The position numbers and the translations under genes are program-made. Source: Clostridia bacterium (GTDB lineage: Bacteria; Bacillota; Clostridia; Christensenellales; Borkfalkiaceae). From it: a stretch of 12,813 nt of DNA. Of this stretch, positions 1-7,772 are shown piece after piece. Under the pieces are notes generated by a model. That model searched no databases, was not told the origin of the DNA, and was given only the letters and a program-made list of their open reading frames with translations. Positions within the stretch are counted from its first letter, which is position 1. Every line of letters begins with the position of its first letter. Location: positions 1 through 12,813 of the forward strand of contig JAFVOV010000004.1 in assembly GCA_017505675.1 (NCBI GenBank), given 5' to 3'.

Positions 1-2498
1 GCTGATTGATTAAAGAATCTAATGGTAATACCAGCCTCAACAGCACCAACGTTACTATTCAAAACGAATTTTATAGAATAACGGTCTGCATTTACTTTAA
101 ATTTGAAGTTCAAAATATAATTTGTAGAACTCAAAAATTTAGTACTATTTATAACGCCTTGATAAATTTCTTCTTGCAAATCTGGTTCGCCAAGTTTAAA
201 CGTGGGTTTTTTAGCAAATGAGTTTTCAACAAGTTCACCTATTGTAAGTTTATCTAACGAAGAAAGGTCATAATCAAATACGAAAGGTTCTTCCATTGTC
301 CACTCACCGTCAGCATAATAAATTTTAAGATCTTCTGTTAATTTTGTGTTAAATAACCCAGTACCCTTCGCAACGGTCAAGGTTGCATAATTTTTAGCGG
401 TTGCATCCAAGAATTCGGCAGCGTTACTATAAGAAAGCAAAATGCCTCTTTCATAACTTGCTAAAAGCGAAATCTCAAGTGAAATACCAGTTTCTGCACC
501 AGTTTTGGTCACTCCGTTATACTCAAGCGTCAAGGCTTCAATAAAGGTCGTATAAGTTTGTGGATTTACGTTTGTTGAAAGTTGCACGCGCTGATTTGTA
601 GACGTATAAGGATAAACAAGTAAGATGTTTTTATCAGCGTTAAACGCGTAGTTATTGAAACTTCTTTCAATTTTATAACTAGTTACGTCAACGGGCGTTT
701 CAATTACCGGCTCGGTAAGAGTCCAAGCACCGTTTACAAACCAAAGTTTAACTTCGTTAGTAAATATCCATTTATATTGAATGGTATTTGCAGGAATAGT
801 TAAATAAGGAATATCCGCAGTATGAGTTAAAAACGCAGCGTCGTTAGGATATGCAAGGTTTAATGCAATATCGTTTGCTTGTTTATAGAAATAAATTCCG
901 CTATCTGCGCCAACGTAGGTATTACCACCGTAAGTTAAAGTAATTTTTTCATTTAAATCGCCTTTAACGTAATCAGTTGAATTGCTTACGTAATTATTAC
1001 TTTCATCATAAGCGTATAGAATCAATTGATTTTCAGTAGTGCTACCAGTTCTAGGCGCGTTATTATCATTTACACCACCACCGATTCTAACTTTAGGAAC
1101 GTTTACCCTGCCTTCAGTTTTCGGTAAAGTCAACGACCATATCCCTTCGTAAAAATACAAAGTATAATCTTCAGTAAAGTGGAAATTATATAACCCAACT
1201 TCTTTTGGTATAGTAACCGTCACAGGGTTTTCATACGACGCTTCAGAAATAAACTCTTCAGTTGTTAGATAAGAAAGAATAAAACCTAGGTTTGAAAGTT
1301 TAGCGTAATGTTCAAAATAGGTTTGAATTTTTGAAGTTATATCGGTATTTTCCCAAGTAGCCGTTATACTTTGATTAAACGTTTTCAAATAGTGCGTATT
1401 TACAGTAGTATTAACTGTGCTTAAACCAGTAAGGGTGATAAGCACGGTATTATAATCAGTATTAGTAAGAAATCTATTATTCCATCCGTGAGCGCCTACG
1501 GTATTGATAGTAACGCCAGTAGTCTCTGCTACCTTTGGTTCTGTCAACGACCATACGCCGTCATAAAAATACAATTTGTAATCTTCAGTAAAGTGGAAAT
1601 TATAAATGCCAACTTCTTTTGGTATATTAACTATTACTGGATTTTCATAAGTTGCCCCCGTAACGAAGTCTTCAGTCTTTAGATAAGATAGTGAAAAACC
1701 TAAATTAGAAAGCATTGGATAGTGAGCGGCTACCGATTGAATTTTACTTGAAACGTCAGTCTGCCCCCACGTTGCAGTTAATTGCGAGTTAAAATCGTTA
1801 ATATAACCAACGTTTACCGAAGTATCTACGGTGCTTAAACCGTTAAGTGTAATAAGTACGGTTTTATAGGTAGTTGCAATATCTTTGTTATTAAAATTAT
1901 ATGCACCGACTAAATTCATAGTAACGCCAGTGGTCTCTGCTATTTTAGGTTTTGCCGTAGACCATAAACCGTCATAAAAATACAACTCTAAAGCGTTTGC
2001 AAACGTTACCCCATACAGAGTTGCATTTTGCGGAATGGTGAGAGTTACGTAATTTGCAGATGTTGCGTTAATCCAAGACGCTGTAGATGAATAACCGAAT
2101 ACCATATAAGGCGTACTAGATGTAGTATTAAAGCCACCTGCTTTAGATTTATCTAGATTAATCAAGTCTGCAGTAGCAGTAATTTCCCCCACTCCGTACT
2201 GTTCAAGAGTAAGTTGTTCTGCAAACGCTGCCCACTGGGTTTCGTCACTAATCGCTGTCGTTGTATCAAAAGTCAAAGGCGTATTTGCATCTGCTTTCGG
2301 TCTTACCAAAACAACTTTTGCGCCTTGATAAGTGGCATTGTTCCAAGAAGGAACTGGATAATCATAAGTAGTCGCCGTACCACCTGCCGCTTTAACGGTA
2401 GGATTTACCATAAACGCTATTCCTAGCGAAAAAGTTAGCGCAAACAGAACGGAAAGAACTATTAACGTTAATTTATGTGTTATTCTTAAACTTTTCAT
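1..2498 (-). CDS. Large secreted repeat protein, C-terminus beyond the window
   Basis: The frame is open from the ATG at 2498 to the left edge with no stop, giving at least 832 residues. An AGGAG site sits just upstream of the ATG. The N-terminus is a signal peptide: KSLR and THK, then a hydrophobic stretch, then a VKA-AGG cleavage site near residue 37-40. The mature part is a chain of five modules of about 130-145 residues, each closing with a short signature: LYFYDGLW near residue 175, LYFYDGVW near 310, LYFYEGIW near 445, LWFVNGAW near 585 and IYYADGEW near 725. Each signature follows a TIP-type strand and a LY..-F-(T/A)(N/E) segment. The modules look beta-rich. The first about 185 residues closely match the start of the 694-aa protein at 7773-9857, so the two are paralogs. 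The family is not one I can name. A role as an exported binding or surface protein is inferred from the signal peptide, the repeats and its place after the sugar importer genes. No cell-wall anchor is seen, but the C-terminus is missing. Confidence 0.85.
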   Translation of the reverse strand, partial: MKSLRITHKLTLIVLSVLFALTFSLGIAFMVNPTVKAAGGTATTYDYPVPSWNNATYQGAKVVLVRPKADANTPLTFDTTTAISDETQWAAFAEQLTLEQYGVGEITATADLINLDKSKAGGFNTTSSTPYMVFGYSSTASWINATSANYVTLTIPQNATLYGVTFANALELYFYDGLWSTAKPKIAETTGVTMNLVGAYNFNNKDIATTYKTVLITLNGLSTVDTSVNVGYINDFNSQLTATWGQTDVSSKIQSVAAHYPMLSNLGFSLSYLKTEDFVTGATYENPVIVNIPKEVGIYNFHFTEDYKLYFYDGVWSLTEPKVAETTGVTINTVGAHGWNNRFLTNTDYNTVLITLTGLSTVNTTVNTHYLKTFNQSITATWENTDITSKIQTYFEHYAKLSNLGFILSYLTTEEFISEASYENPVTVTIPKEVGLYNFHFTEDYTLYFYEGIWSLTLPKTEGRVNVPKVRIGGGVNDNNAPRTGSTTENQLILYAYDESNNYVSNSTDYVKGDLNEKITLTYGGNTYVGADSGIYFYKQANDIALNLAYPNDAAFLTHTADIPYLTIPANTIQYKWIFTNEVKLWFVNGAWTLTEPVIETPVDVTSYKIERSFNNYAFNADKNILLVYPYTSTNQRVQLSTNVNPQTYTTFIEALTLEYNGVTKTGAETGISLEISLLASYERGILLSYSNAAEFLDATAKNYATLTVAKGTGLFNTKLTEDLKIYYADGEWTMEEPFVFDYDLSSLDKLTIGELVENSFAKKPTFKLGEPDLQEEIYQGVINSTKFLSSTNYILNFKFKVNADRYSIKFVLNSNVGAVEAGITIRFFNQS
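1121..1945 (-). repeat. Two near-identical tandem modules inside the repeat protein
   Basis: Modules 2 and 3 of the left-edge protein are much closer to each other than to the rest. Both contain AETTGVT, TVLITL-GLSTV, KLSNLGF or MLSNLGF, SYL-TE-F, YENPV, IPKEVG-YNFHFTEDY and LYFY-G-WSLT. At DNA level TCTTCAGTAAAGTGGAAATT occurs at about 1169 and again at about 1583, an offset of 414 bases. Other shared words are offset by 411 bases, so one codon was gained or lost. This is a recent in-frame duplication of about 138 codons. Confidence 0.8.
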
Positions 2499-2543
2499 GA
2501 TTTTTCTCCTTTTTATTTTATTTTTTATAATTTTTTATAAATT

Positions 2544-2606
2544 TTATTTTAAATTACTTTTACCCCCACCGAAAAAAATCAATAGATGATAATTGAAAAA
2601 ACTCAT
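2544..2606 (-). CDS. Possible 20-residue peptide with a strong ribosome binding site
   Basis: A very short frame lies in the gap between the glycosidase-like lipoprotein and the left-edge repeat protein. It is preceded by AAAAGGAGG, 7 bases before the ATG, one of the best ribosome binding sites in the window. The peptide starts MSFFNYHLLIFF, continues with GGG and ends in SNLK before TAA. It has an aromatic/hydrophobic first half and a Gly/Lys second half. No homolog is known to me. It could be a translated leader peptide, a tiny membrane peptide, or the remains of a decayed gene whose ribosome binding site survived. The site is the strong evidence; the coding content is too short to judge. 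Confidence 0.35.
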   Translation of the reverse strand: MSFFNYHLLIFFGGGKSNLK

Positions 2607-2653
2607 AACTTTTCCTCCTTTTCAACAAAAATTTTTGCTTTTGCATTAAATAT

Positions 2654-4117
2654 TTAGATAAAAGGTATAACGAAATATCCGTTACCACCACCTATCGTAG
2701 CCTTATAATGTCCACCTTCTAATTTTACGGCTTTGCATTCACCGTTTGCATAAACCCACGCACGCGTTGCACTGCCAAAATCAATATCCACATCAGAATC
2801 TTTTAAATCAATAGGATTTGAATAATTAGTTATCATATAACCGTTATTACCTTCGTTATCTTTAAAGCAACCTATAATAGCATTTTCAGTTGCAGTATAA
2901 GAATTTATACCTTCGTAAGAAGTAAGCGAATACGACAAGTCACTAAAATCATCCACAGAATTATTTTTAGTTCCACGCACAGTTAAAACGCCCTGCCACT
3001 TAAAGTCCATATAGGCTTTTGATAAAACTTCAAGTTCATTATTTAACGCTTGAACGCTATAATACATATCAGTACGTTCGTATTCGTTTTGATAATATTC
3101 TCCGGTTGCTTCGTTATATCTTATTGAATAACCATCCGTAAGCATAGAATAGGTTTTTTCATCAGGGATGCCACTACTTTGTCCACCTGCAGGATGTTGA
3201 TAACAATACATATATAATCCCTTAACTCCGTAAGCAAGCGCAGTATAATATTGAAGCGCCATTTCTTGGCGATTAGGCGCGCGCCAACGGTTTAAATCGC
3301 AGATAGTTTGTATATATAAATATACGTCTGCGCCATATTGTCCGCCGTATTTTTGTAAAACTTCAAGATTAGATAAAAGCGCTCCGTCAAACCTTGTTTT
3401 GTAATAAGCATAAAAGTCAGTACCTATCCAACGTCTTGTTCCTTCTGGTACGAGTGGTAAAATAGTTTCTGCGTAAAGTTTAACGTAATCATCATACCCT
3501 TGCCCGTCAGGCATACCTAATTGATTTTTATTAGCATAATTAGGCCACAACGTTACGGTAAATGATTTTCCTGGAAAGTTTTGCAAAACGTAAGGAACTC
3601 CGTTTTCTGCTAAATCACCTATATCGGGGCGATAAGTATCCGTTCCAGTAGTATGTTCCTTATAGCCGTAAGGCTCATCCCATACGTCAAAACCACTAAC
3701 GATATCTTCATATCCCGCCAAAAGTTCCGTCCAGTTTTTAGAAAAACGTTCGGTAGAGTTTCGCATAAGAATTTGCGCCTTTATACCATATTTTTTACAC
3801 ATAGCGAGCGCAACTTTTAAGTAATTTTCATCTTCTTTGCACGCAGGAAAAATAGTCATTTCATTAAGCCCAGATTCAGCATACCAACCCCAAAGTTTTT
3901 CAGCGGTTGGATAAGAGCCGTCTTCAGCCTTTTTGCCGATATCAGGCGAAAGCCAAGAACTTAAAACGAATTCTTCTTGATTATTGTAAGTTTTTATTCC
4001 GTCCATATTCACTTCATCCTCTTTTTCATCATTATTATTTACAACACAACCTGCCATAGATACTAAAAAAGTAATCGATAACAACAACGATATAAATTTT
4101 ATAAAAATTTTTTTCAT
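2654..4117 (-). CDS. Lipoprotein resembling clan GH-A glycoside hydrolases
   Basis: This 487-residue exported lipoprotein has a type II signal peptide, with lysines at 2-3, a hydrophobic core, and lipobox VSMAGC with lipidated Cys24. An acidic linker (about 28-40) precedes the catalytic-like region. Residues about 50-310 look like a beta/alpha barrel: FVLSSWL, a strand-helix pattern with MCKKYGIKAQILM, then GFDVWDEPYGY with the Asp-Glu-Pro motif at 147-149, TVTLWPNY near 188, GTDFYAYY near 232, VYLYIQ near 265 and KGLYMYCYQHP near 299. In clan GH-A enzymes such a Glu after a strand is often the acid/base, so Glu148 is the candidate; the nucleophile is not obvious. Residues about 375-487 look like a small beta domain. 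It starts 9 bases after the upstream permease stop, behind an AGGTGA site, so it belongs to the importer operon. It probably acts on a glycan outside the membrane to supply the importer. The exact family and substrate are unknown, and loss of activity cannot be excluded. Confidence 0.7.
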   Translation of the reverse strand: MKKIFIKFISLLLSITFLVSMAGCVVNNNDEKEDEVNMDGIKTYNNQEEFVLSSWLSPDIGKKAEDGSYPTAEKLWGWYAESGLNEMTIFPACKEDENYLKVALAMCKKYGIKAQILMRNSTERFSKNWTELLAGYEDIVSGFDVWDEPYGYKEHTTGTDTYRPDIGDLAENGVPYVLQNFPGKSFTVTLWPNYANKNQLGMPDGQGYDDYVKLYAETILPLVPEGTRRWIGTDFYAYYKTRFDGALLSNLEVLQKYGGQYGADVYLYIQTICDLNRWRAPNRQEMALQYYTALAYGVKGLYMYCYQHPAGGQSSGIPDEKTYSMLTDGYSIRYNEATGEYYQNEYERTDMYYSVQALNNELEVLSKAYMDFKWQGVLTVRGTKNNSVDDFSDLSYSLTSYEGINSYTATENAIIGCFKDNEGNNGYMITNYSNPIDLKDSDVDIDFGSATRAWVYANGECKAVKLEGGHYKATIGGGNGYFVIPFI

Positions 4118-4126
4118 CTCTTCACC

Positions 4127-5035
4127 TTATCCTTTAAGTCCACCCATATTAAAGTTTTTAAGTATAACTTTTTGAAAACACAAGAACAACAATACGCCCG
4201 GTATAATTGATAACATCATATAAGCAAACGCTTGCGGATATTGCCCTTTTTGCGTTAACGTAGTATTAACCATATTCACGCCGTACGCTAAATTAGGTCG
4301 ACTTTTTGCATAAATTAAAATATTAGTATAATCGTTCCAAAATCCGATAAATGATAATATACCTATTGTAACCATAATCGGAACAGCCATCGGAAGATAA
4401 ATGCTTAAAAATATTCTCCAATGCCCTGCGCCGTCAATCATAGCGGATTCACCGTAATCCCAAGCCATATTATTAAAGAAAGCCATAACTACTAACGTAG
4501 TTGAACCAAACCCGGGAATACCGAATAAATATATACCGTAATAAGTTCCGTATAATCCTATATCACTTAAAAGTTTAATCATAGAGGCTTGACCACCGAT
4601 AATATTTACCGCAATGTTAAACGAAAATATGCCGTAAAACACAGGGCGGAGTTTAAACCTATACATAACTAACGTATAAGCGATTATAGTTGTAAACCAA
4701 ATGGTAAGACCTGTTAAAACAAACGAATATTCAATAGAATTTATCAGCATTGCCATAAAAGACAAACCTGCTACTTTCATCTTGAAAACGTTTGCATAAT
4801 TTTTAAAGCCTTCAATCGCGTTTTTAGGTAATCCCCACGGGTCTAACAGAAATTCATAATACCCGTCTGTTTTAAGTGAATTATAAGAAATCCATACGAA
4901 AGGAAACAATAAAGTTATTGCATATATAAGCGCAATTACGAAAACTACTGAAAGCATCACCTTTTCAACGCGCGGTCTTTTCACCCTGTTTTCTTTAGGG
5001 GTTTTAAATTTCTTTTTTATAAGAGTAAGTTTCAT
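4127..5035 (-). CDS. CUT1 sugar ABC transporter permease, MalG-like
   Basis: This is an inner-membrane permease of 302 residues, the usual length for the second CUT1 permease. A basic N-terminus (to about residue 25) leads into a first membrane segment at about 27-48 ending in FPFVWISYNSLK, as expected for MalG/UgpE-type proteins. About five further membrane segments follow. The EAA loop that docks the ATPase is at about 193-219 (ESAMIDGAGHWRIF, then LPMAVP), and the C-terminus ends in GGLKG, a common MalG-type ending. Its ATG overlaps the stop of the partner permease in TAATG, so the two are probably translationally coupled and form a heterodimer with the solute-binding lipoprotein. The ligand is likely an oligosaccharide but cannot be read from the sequence. 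Confidence 0.93.
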   Translation of the reverse strand: MKLTLIKKKFKTPKENRVKRPRVEKVMLSVVFVIALIYAITLLFPFVWISYNSLKTDGYYEFLLDPWGLPKNAIEGFKNYANVFKMKVAGLSFMAMLINSIEYSFVLTGLTIWFTTIIAYTLVMYRFKLRPVFYGIFSFNIAVNIIGGQASMIKLLSDIGLYGTYYGIYLFGIPGFGSTTLVVMAFFNNMAWDYGESAMIDGAGHWRIFLSIYLPMAVPIMVTIGILSFIGFWNDYTNILIYAKSRPNLAYGVNMVNTTLTQKGQYPQAFAYMMLSIIPGVLLFLCFQKVILKNFNMGGLKG

Positions 5036-6006
5036 TAGTATTCAACCCCCGGTAAAAGTTTATCCATAAGTTTTCTAAAGCCCATAACTATCGGCATCAT
5101 AATAAGCGAAAACGATACGCCCATTGCAGACGATAGCCCCGCGTTTGAGCCGTATGCAGTATCCATAATTTTATAAGCAATAGTTTTTGCCATATACCCT
5201 TTTGCACCGCCGTTAGTAAGTAGGCTTGACGGTAGCCAAAATCCAGTAACCGTGCCGACGTTAAGCACTAACAGAGTATTTATAATAGGCGCTATAAGTG
5301 GAAGCACTATTTGAAAAAGTTCTCTCCAAAATCCTACTCCGTCAAGACGAGCGCTTTCTATAACTTCTCCAGGTATTCTGCTCATATTTCCTGCAAAATA
5401 AAGCACCTGTCCACCTGCGCCCGACCAGAAAGCGTAAACCATAACCGTATTAAAAGCACTATCGTTACCAAGCCAGCCACCCGATTCTACAGGTTGATGA
5501 ATACCTATAGCACTAAGCGCATTGTGGATAAACCCGATAGACGGGTCAAGCGCCCACGTGAAAACCATCGTCATAACCGAAATCGGCACTACCATAGGCA
5601 ACATATAAATTATACGAAAAGCAAAGTTACCTGGCATTTTCTTAAAGAAAACGTATGACATAAATATCGCAAACGGATAAGTGGTTATCATATGCCAAAC
5701 CCAAATTTTTAGCGAGTTTATAAGCGCCATATTAGATTCATAACCGGGAATAAAAAAGTCTTTCATCGTCCCTACGTAATTCTTAAATCCGCAAAACGCC
5801 CAGCCGTCTATCGTCATAGTTTGAAAAGACAACACCACCATCTGTATTGTCAAATAGACGGTAAAAACAAAAAAACTAATTGTCGGTATTGCTAAATTCG
5901 CAGTAACGAACCACGGCGCGTGGCGCGTGATAGAGCCATCTGCCGTTTTACTTTTATTTGACGGACGGTTTTTTACGCCGTCCGCACCCTTTCTTTTAGT
6001 AATCAT
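5035..6006 (-). CDS. CUT1 sugar ABC transporter permease, MalF/UgpA-like
   Basis: This is the first permease of the importer, 323 residues. A charged cytoplasmic N-terminus of about 35 residues is followed by a membrane segment at about 38-60, and then about five more, including 105-120, 133-152, 185-205 and 235-255. The EAA loop is at about 214-240 (GEVIESARLDGVGFW, then LPLIAP), with the conserved Glu, Gly and Leu-Pro. The start has an AGGGGA site, and the gene begins 15 bases after the solute-binding protein stop. Its own TAA shares a base with the next ATG. It pairs with the MalG-like permease to form the channel. No ATPase gene lies nearby, so a shared ATPase must be supplied from elsewhere. 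Confidence 0.93.
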   Translation of the reverse strand: MITKRKGADGVKNRPSNKSKTADGSITRHAPWFVTANLAIPTISFFVFTVYLTIQMVVLSFQTMTIDGWAFCGFKNYVGTMKDFFIPGYESNMALINSLKIWVWHMITTYPFAIFMSYVFFKKMPGNFAFRIIYMLPMVVPISVMTMVFTWALDPSIGFIHNALSAIGIHQPVESGGWLGNDSAFNTVMVYAFWSGAGGQVLYFAGNMSRIPGEVIESARLDGVGFWRELFQIVLPLIAPIINTLLVLNVGTVTGFWLPSSLLTNGGAKGYMAKTIAYKIMDTAYGSNAGLSSAMGVSFSLIMMPIVMGFRKLMDKLLPGVEY

Positions 6007-6021
6007 TATATAGTCCCCTAT

Positions 6022-7566
6022 TTATTGAATGTAACCTTCCAACTGACCTTGAGCGTTAACGTATTCTTGCGAAATACATTCAGCCGCAGTTTTACGTGAA
6101 CTTACGTCGCCCGTTAGCATGTAACTGAAGGCGTTAAAATACCAAAAATTCGCTTTACCCGCAAACGCCACTTCATTCTTGGGAACAAAGAAGAACGCGC
6201 CGTTTTCTTCTTCCCCTTTAACGCAAACTTCATTTATATCTTGCGCTGCTTTTGATAAACCGGAAAAATCAACTTCAATGTCATAACACAAGGTTCTACC
6301 CATAGTATAGGCAACGTTCTTTAAGTTTTCTTCTTCAACCATAAACTTCAAAAATTCATTAGCAAGTTCTTTATGTTGTGCCTTCGCTGGTATTAAAATT
6401 CCTTGTGCGGTAGCAAGAGCATTGTTAATAAATTTATATTCCCCCGTGCCAGAATCTTTTTGCGCTTTTGGAGCATACGGAACGCTAGCGTAACGAATAT
6501 CAGCAAGTTTGCTAATAGGTATTGACATTGAAAGTTCAGTTTCTAACCAAGCGCCGTTAGGCATCATAGCCGCTTTACCTTCGGCAAAGTTAGTTTGAAC
6601 TAATAAGTAGTTGGTAGCAATATCGTAAGGATTTACGTTTTTAATAGTTTTATTTGAATTCAAAACTAATCCAGCCATAAGTTCAAGCGCCATTTGTTTT
6701 GCTTCGGCATAGTTTGCCATAGTTCCATCACCAAGCGCAAATCTATTAGTAGAATTAGGGTTATAATTATCAATTGATTCTATTTTAGCGTATTCAACGT
6801 ATTTATCCATACCTATCATTTGAACGAACCAAGTTTCAACCCAGTAACTCCAGTAGTTTGATTGCGGACCCGCAAAGGTAAACGGATAAATATTATTGCT
6901 ATCATTTGCATCTGTATTGCACGCCATTGCGTTAATATCGTCAACTAATTCTAAAAGTTCTGCATAAGTTTCAGGCGCTCTTTCGCCCCAGTTAACGGTT
7001 GCATGACCATTTTGCACTGCTTGACTATAAGCGTCTTCTAATATAGATTGATTGTAAAATAGTCCACCCGTTGACGCGGTGAGCGGTAACCAATAATAGC
7101 CTTCGTAAGAATCCGTTTTAACGTATCCGAAATCCTTGTAAGAATCCCATAAAGTATCTTTAACCATTTTACCTTCAGATATTTCACTTGAATAAAGTGA
7201 GTCTAACTTTTCAATTTGCCCTTGCGCTATATATGGCAACGGGTTAGTATTTACAGAATAAACGTCACCACAGTCTATACCGTTACTCCATTGGTCTGGC
7301 GCTAAATCTGAAATGCCTTTTTCAGCATCTAAATAAACGGTTTTACCAGTTCTTTCTTGAAACGCATTTTTAAGGTCTAACCAGTGCTGTATACCGTTAC
7401 CACCATATTCAACCACTACAACCAAATCTGCTGCACTACGGCTTAAATTACCGTTAGGGTCATCAACCGTACCTGTATGCATAACGTTGCCACCACCTCC
7501 ACTACAACCGAAAAGTGTTGAGCAACATAACAACGCACCTAAAACAAAACTTAATATTTTTTTCAT
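6022..7566 (-). CDS. Extracellular solute-binding lipoprotein of the sugar importer
   Basis: This is the substrate-capturing lipoprotein of the CUT1 importer, 514 residues. The signal peptide ends in lipobox TLFGC with lipidated Cys21, followed by a Gly-rich linker. The mature protein begins DLVVVVEYGGNG and then LKNAFQERTGKTVYLD, the typical first strand and helix of cluster 1 binding proteins. GDVYSVNTN-type and KAAMMPNGAWLETEL (near 330) segments match the usual ligand-cleft pattern, in which a late GKAAM-NG-W motif is common. Many Trp and Tyr residues (such as NYWSYWVETWF near 237) suggest stacking against sugar rings. It is larger than the 400-450 residues of simple members, as is often seen for oligosaccharide binders. 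The start has an AAGGAGAG site. It precedes the two permeases in the order normal for these operons. Confidence 0.92.
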   Translation of the reverse strand: MKKILSFVLGALLCCSTLFGCSGGGGNVMHTGTVDDPNGNLSRSAADLVVVVEYGGNGIQHWLDLKNAFQERTGKTVYLDAEKGISDLAPDQWSNGIDCGDVYSVNTNPLPYIAQGQIEKLDSLYSSEISEGKMVKDTLWDSYKDFGYVKTDSYEGYYWLPLTASTGGLFYNQSILEDAYSQAVQNGHATVNWGERAPETYAELLELVDDINAMACNTDANDSNNIYPFTFAGPQSNYWSYWVETWFVQMIGMDKYVEYAKIESIDNYNPNSTNRFALGDGTMANYAEAKQMALELMAGLVLNSNKTIKNVNPYDIATNYLLVQTNFAEGKAAMMPNGAWLETELSMSIPISKLADIRYASVPYAPKAQKDSGTGEYKFINNALATAQGILIPAKAQHKELANEFLKFMVEEENLKNVAYTMGRTLCYDIEVDFSGLSKAAQDINEVCVKGEEENGAFFFVPKNEVAFAGKANFWYFNAFSYMLTGDVSSRKTAAECISQEYVNAQGQLEGYIQ

Positions 7567-7589
7567 ATAAAAACTCTCCTTGTTGTAAC

Positions 7590-7616
7590 GCCAACTTTTT
7601 GAAAAATAAAGTTGGC
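7590..7616 (-). other. Intergenic hairpin without a U-tract
   Basis: A perfect 9-bp inverted repeat, GCCAACTTT and AAAGTTGGC, encloses a 9-base loop between the 42-aa peptide gene and the solute-binding protein gene. On the transcribed strand the stem is followed by GTTACAACAAGG, not by a run of T, so it is unlikely to terminate. It could mark a processing or 3'-end stabilising site that lets the importer genes and the upstream repeat protein be expressed at different levels; that role is inference. Confidence 0.6.
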
Positions 7617-7628
7617 TAAAAAATAAAC

Positions 7629-7757
7629 TTAAATTCTGGGTAAATCTTTATTGTCGCCAATCCAGTCGTCGCCATTTTCACCGCCGACGGAACATCTTAC
7701 AACGTCTTCACCAAACAATATTTCTTTGATTATAGGACTTAAATATTCTTTCTTCAT
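7629..7757 (-). CDS. Small 42-residue protein, MKKEY-type, function unknown
   Basis: A short frame starts 15 bases after the stop of the 694-aa repeat protein, behind AAAAGGAG at a good distance from the ATG. The protein begins MKKEYLSPIIKEILFGEDVV, continues RCSVGG, and ends in an acidic ENGDDW and DNKDLPRI tail. The layout (basic start, a Pro followed by alternating hydrophobics, an acidic ED with a short hydrophobic pair, then a Gly- and Asp-rich tail) resembles tiny proteins of unknown function that I recall next to large exported proteins in gut Clostridia. That resemblance is from memory and unverified. It has one Cys, no signal peptide and no membrane segment. The Gly-Gly after Cys-Ser-Val recalls double-glycine leaders, but no peptidase-transporter is nearby. 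Confidence 0.7.
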   Translation of the reverse strand: MKKEYLSPIIKEILFGEDVVRCSVGGENGDDWIGDNKDLPRI

Positions 7758-7772
7758 AATTGAACTCCTTTT

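Noticed and set aside
6..2426. Three plus-strand frames of 64-71 codons (6-221, 1488-1682, 2214-2426)
   Set aside because: All lie opposite the continuous minus-strand repeat protein and lack ribosome binding sites and protein-like composition.
2618..2645. CAAAAATTTTTG palindrome before the 20-aa frame as a terminator
   Set aside because: The stem is only A/T apart from the end pair, has no loop and no following T-run, and the downstream genes appear cotranscribed.
5311..5658. Plus-strand 115-codon frame opposite the MalF-like permease
   Set aside because: Basic, Ser/His/Arg/Asn-rich shadow of a clear permease with an intact EAA motif on the other strand; no sign of independent coding.
7629..7757. 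Bacteriocin or double-glycine leader peptide reading of the 42-aa protein
   Set aside because: A Gly-Gly is present, but there is no peptidase-transporter, immunity gene or modification enzyme in the window, and the stretch after Gly-Gly is acidic and short.
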